Positions 60,910 through 64,000 of a DNA stretch of 64,000 nt are shown here, piece after piece. The notes beneath the pieces are model-generated. The model searched no databases. It was not told the DNA's origin and saw only the letters and a list, made by a program, of their open reading frames with translations. The stretch comes from Phaeodactylum tricornutum CCAP 1055/1. Taxonomy: Eukaryota > Bacillariophyta > Bacillariophyceae > Surirellales > Neidiaceae. Numbering within the stretch: the stretch's first letter is position 1; each line of letters begins with the position of its first letter. The stretch lies in contig NC_011680.1 in assembly GCF_000150955.2 (NCBI RefSeq), forward strand, positions 661,926 to 725,925. The letters run 5' to 3'. The translations under genes were made by a program, and so were the position numbers.

Positions 60910-63789
60910 TTACGAAAAGGAAATGCCTAGCAACACGGCAGTATCTGAACATTGTTGGTGTAGCTGCATCCGTTCATCCTTGCTCAACTCATCGTACCGA
61001 CCTTCCAACAATTCCACCATGATCTCCATGGCACGCTTGGGCTGCCCATTAGTCAACAGCTCCTCCACGTGCTGTAGTACGTCACAAGGCGCCACTTCGG
61101 TTTCAGTGCGTACCGGCAATTCCGTGGGCGTGTCTTTTCCCACAGCACCATTGGGGTTGCAACCAGAATCCGTCACGGAGACCTGTACGGCAGCGTTTTC
61201 CTTGTCACCCTCCACAGCAACCTGGTTCGACAAGTGCTGACGGGCTTGGCGACGTGCCCGGACTTGGGAATAGCTTTCTTTCTCTAGAATGCGCTGTGCG
61301 CGACCAAATACTTGCGCACCCGCAGCTTTGCCCGAGAACAACGGCTCGTGGGGTTCTTCGTTGTCAGAAATCTCTTCGGCGGCTTGCGAGTAAAAGCCGT
61401 CGTGACGGGATAGACCAACAACCCCACTTTGTGACAGGACGAATTCGTGCTGATCCCACTTGCTCTCGACGCCTTGCGTTGCTTTCTGCACTTTCTCCAT
61501 GACCTCGCAAACACTGTACGTAAGATCACACACACACACAGAAGAAAACAAAGCGATGAGCACCAAAAATTGCGTCACATACAAGGGGGCTGGCGCGTTC
61601 ACAATCAAACGCACCCCGGAGCTCCCAGCGCAAAGAGCTTGCGCAACTCTAGTTTGTCGAAATAGCGCTCCACCGACGTGTCTTCTGTGAACACAGTACG
61701 ACGGATTCCATCCTTGTGCACTTGCTTCTCATACATCTTTTCCTCCACGGTACCAGCAGCGATCAAGCGATACACCACAACGTCACGAGTCTGGCCAATC
61801 CGATAGCAGCGATCCACAGCCTGTGAGTCTTCGGCAGGAGTCCTATTGGAAAGGAGTGAGAACAACAATAGTGTCACAGCAATAGCACATTCCAGGTGGC
61901 GCTGCTCTTGCAACGCGAAACGAGCTTCTGAGACGTACCAGCTTGGATCGTAAATAATCACTCGGTCGGCACCAACGAGGGTAAGGCCGACCCCAGCTGC
62001 TTTGGTTGACAGTAGCATCGCGTCCGTTGTGGAAGTGTTTGAGTTGAAGTCGTCCACAAAACGCTGTCGGTCTTGTTCTTTGGAGCTACCGTCAATACGC
62101 AACAGTTCCACCCCCTCGGATAGAAGCGTTTTCTCTATGATATCCAACATTTTCGTACTCTGCGAGAAAATGAGGGTTCGATGGCCGTTCTGGCGAAAGT
62201 TTTCGATCAACGACAAGAGAATACAGAGCTTGGCCGATTGCTGGACCAAATCATCAGGACTGGCCGTAGCAAGTAAACGTCCAACATTGATTGCGAGTTC
62301 TTCTGCTAGAATAGGATGCCCGCAGAGCTTTTTCAGCCATGTAACGGCTTCCAACGGCGATCTGGTTTCACCAGAAAGGATCGAGCTTACCACTGATTCC
62401 TTGGAGTCCACGAAGTCGGAGTACATTGTACGCTGTTTTGAACTCAAATGCGTCCAAACAACAAGTTCGTTTTTCGACGGAAGTTTGTCTATGAGAAAGT
62501 CAACTTTGAGGCGTTGCAGAAAGTACGGCTTGAGCTTCTCCTGAAGTTCCTTGTTCACCCGTTGTCCCAGTTTGATTGCATGTGTTGTCGCATTCTTGTT
62601 GCGAGCGTCTTCGATTGGTCGAGCGAAGTAATTCGTGAAAGTTTTCAGCTTGTTGAGAATCTGCCCACTCGTTGCCCAATCAAAAAGTGCCCAGAGTTCC
62701 TGCAAAATAGAGGGCATTAGACCACGCACGGGGCACAAAATTTGGAGATCTCGAACTCTTCCAACATACCTTAAGATTGTTGAGTATAGGCGTTCCTGTC
62801 AGCAAGAGCCGATGCGTCTCGCGACTGCGGCAGATCCGGCGACAAGCCCGACTGGTTGCGCTGGTAGGATTCTTGATTTGGTGACCCTCATCCAGCACCA
62901 CGTAGTCGAAACAGCAATCACTTTGAACGAAACTCAAAGTGGCCGACCGGACTTGTCCGTAACTCGTAATAATCAAATAATTTGACGATTCGTCTTCCAA
63001 GGCTTTAAGCAAAATTCTATCGCGCTGTTGACTCTGGGTGCTGGAAAGGACAGCAATGCGAACATCGTGAACGCACTGGGTCAAAACATTCTGGGCCTCT
63101 TTTTCCCAGGAGCGTAAAACAGAGACAGGTGAAACGATGAGTGCGTTCCGTATTACGCCAGTTCGCATCAATCCTCCTAAGAAGGTCAATGCCATGTATG
63201 TTTTACCCATTCCCATATCATCTCCTAGCACACCTCCGATGCCAACCTGATGGAGTGTCCCCATCCACTGGACACCACTTTTCTGGTAGTCAAAAAGCTT
63301 TTGAAAGAGCCCACGAGGTATGCGCAGATCTGGCCAGTCGACTTCTGTTGTGTCGCTTTCCTGGGCACGCAATAACATTTCATTGCTTTTCCGATCACAA
63401 ATCCAGTTGGAACCCAATGGAAGCTCTGTGGGATCCTCTTTTTCGCAAAGATTTGGGCCATCCACGCTTCCACTGGAACTCGAGTCTCCTATGGAAAGGT
63501 CAAACGACTCTTCCACTGTATCCCGAACAGCGCCGTCTATCGATGCTCGAGCTAACCTTTGAATCTCATCGTCCAAACGTGAGTGCTTCAAATCCAATTT
63601 ACGAAGGTGCCCTTCCAAGGATGAGGAAGTATCGGAAAAATCGTCATCACCGAGCCAACGGGTCGGACGCGACAACGGAAAGACTTCGACTTCCGTACCA
63701 TCTCCACTATCGCTGCCGGATGAATCAACAATTACCCGACGACGTCGACATCGATCTAACGAAGGTACTGTATGGGTACGGCTCGCCAT
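60910..63789 (-). CDS. SNF2-family ATPase, ERCC6L/PICH-like (four exons)
   Basis: Exons 63789-62770, 62699-61939, 61842-61615 and 61513-60910; introns of 70, 96 and 101 bp with GT-AG ends; 870 residues. Helicase motifs: DDMGMGKTYMAL (I, about 186), VVLDEGHQIKN (II, about 295), LLLTGTPILNN (III), then TLIFSQSTKMLDI (IV), TKAAGVGLTLVGA (V) and AVDRCYRIGQT (VI). The text GETRSPLEAVTWLKKLCGHP and ERYFDKLELRKLF resembles the PICH/ERCC6L group, which translocates on DNA at anaphase bridges; CSB/ERCC6 is the next closest choice. The 160-residue acidic N-terminus and the C-terminal SEVMEK-like helix (VCEVMEKVQKATQG) differ from bacterial homologues. The middle intron (96 bp) has no in-frame stop. Confidence 0.85.
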
Positions 63790-64000
63790 GGTCTTATTCC
63801 ACTATATTTAGTTGACAGTGAACGATGCCTCTTTTTCCCATTCACGTTCACGCCAAAAATTGAGCCGTGGACATAACTTTTACAGTTAATTACAGTTACA
63901 TCAAGGCAAACAAATATATCTACCCCTCCGGAGTTCTCTCACCCTCAGTCAACTGAATAGTTTGGCTTTCTGTGTGAGCCTTGTAGATGGGAGAAAGAAG
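63790..64000. other. Upstream flank of the SNF2 gene at the window edge
   Basis: AT-rich, with no coding frame recognised. It probably contains the promoter of the SNF2-type gene. Confidence 0.4.

Noticed and set aside
1-64000. CRISPR arrays, prokaryotic operons, rRNA or intact tRNA genes
   Set aside because: No regularly spaced repeats, rRNA motifs or complete cloverleaf were found, and gene structure is eukaryotic.

Overview
This window looks like nuclear DNA of a pennate diatom, most like Phaeodactylum tricornutum. The signs are moderate GC, dense genes on both strands, few short GT-AG introns (70 to 184 bp), a plastid-targeting presequence of the ASAF type, a diatom-style Cys-rich secreted protein, and Ty1/copia and piggyBac-like elements. 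Species identity is inferred from these features and was not searched.

Left block (about 0.8-13.1 kb) is a mobile-element island beside the truncated 5' part of a polysaccharide pyruvyl transferase-like gene. Two related piggyBac-like DNA transposons, here called PB1 (784-9992) and PB2 (10001-13071), lie head to tail. Both have TGTCT...AGACA ends, element-specific subterminal palindromes and flanking CTAG tetranucleotides. A very young Ty1/copia element (1066-7864, 279-bp LTRs differing at two sites, 5-bp target duplication ATCTT) sits inside the transposase gene of PB1. Both transposases are dead: PB1 lost its catalytic core, and PB2 has frameshifts, stops and a changed catalytic Asp.

Centre-left (13.3-25.4 kb) holds host genes: a TatD-type nuclease, a secreted Cys-rich mucin-like protein (two exons), a START-domain protein with an apparent one-base frameshift, a GT60-type (Skp1 GlcNAc transferase-like) glycosyltransferase, a membrane protein with an apparent frameshift, a second glycosyltransferase-like membrane protein, a DUF6544-like protein and V-ATPase subunit e. 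From 25.9 to 39.1 kb two huge intronless reading frames (2662 and 1524 codons) of unknown function follow each other on the + strand.

Right block (40-64 kb) is housekeeping-rich: a TEY-type MAP kinase, a DMT/EamA transporter, an RRM nucleolar-type protein, a putative plastid protein, a methyltransferase/MYND-like protein, plastid EngB GTPase with a long helical extension, a tandem pair of membrane-anchored methyltransferases with a decayed engB copy between them, an NSUN6-like RNA m5C methyltransferase, splicing factor SF1/BBP, a mitochondrial CBS-domain protein and a PICH/ERCC6L-like SNF2 ATPase with four exons.

Three host genes show a one-base contraction at a short homopolymer in otherwise clean frames. 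This may mean residual assembly error or real allelic damage, and reads would decide. Several proteins are predicted to act in the secretory pathway (pyruvyl transferase, GT60, second glycosyltransferase-like protein, paired methyltransferases, mucin-like protein), but no operon-like linkage is implied in a eukaryote.
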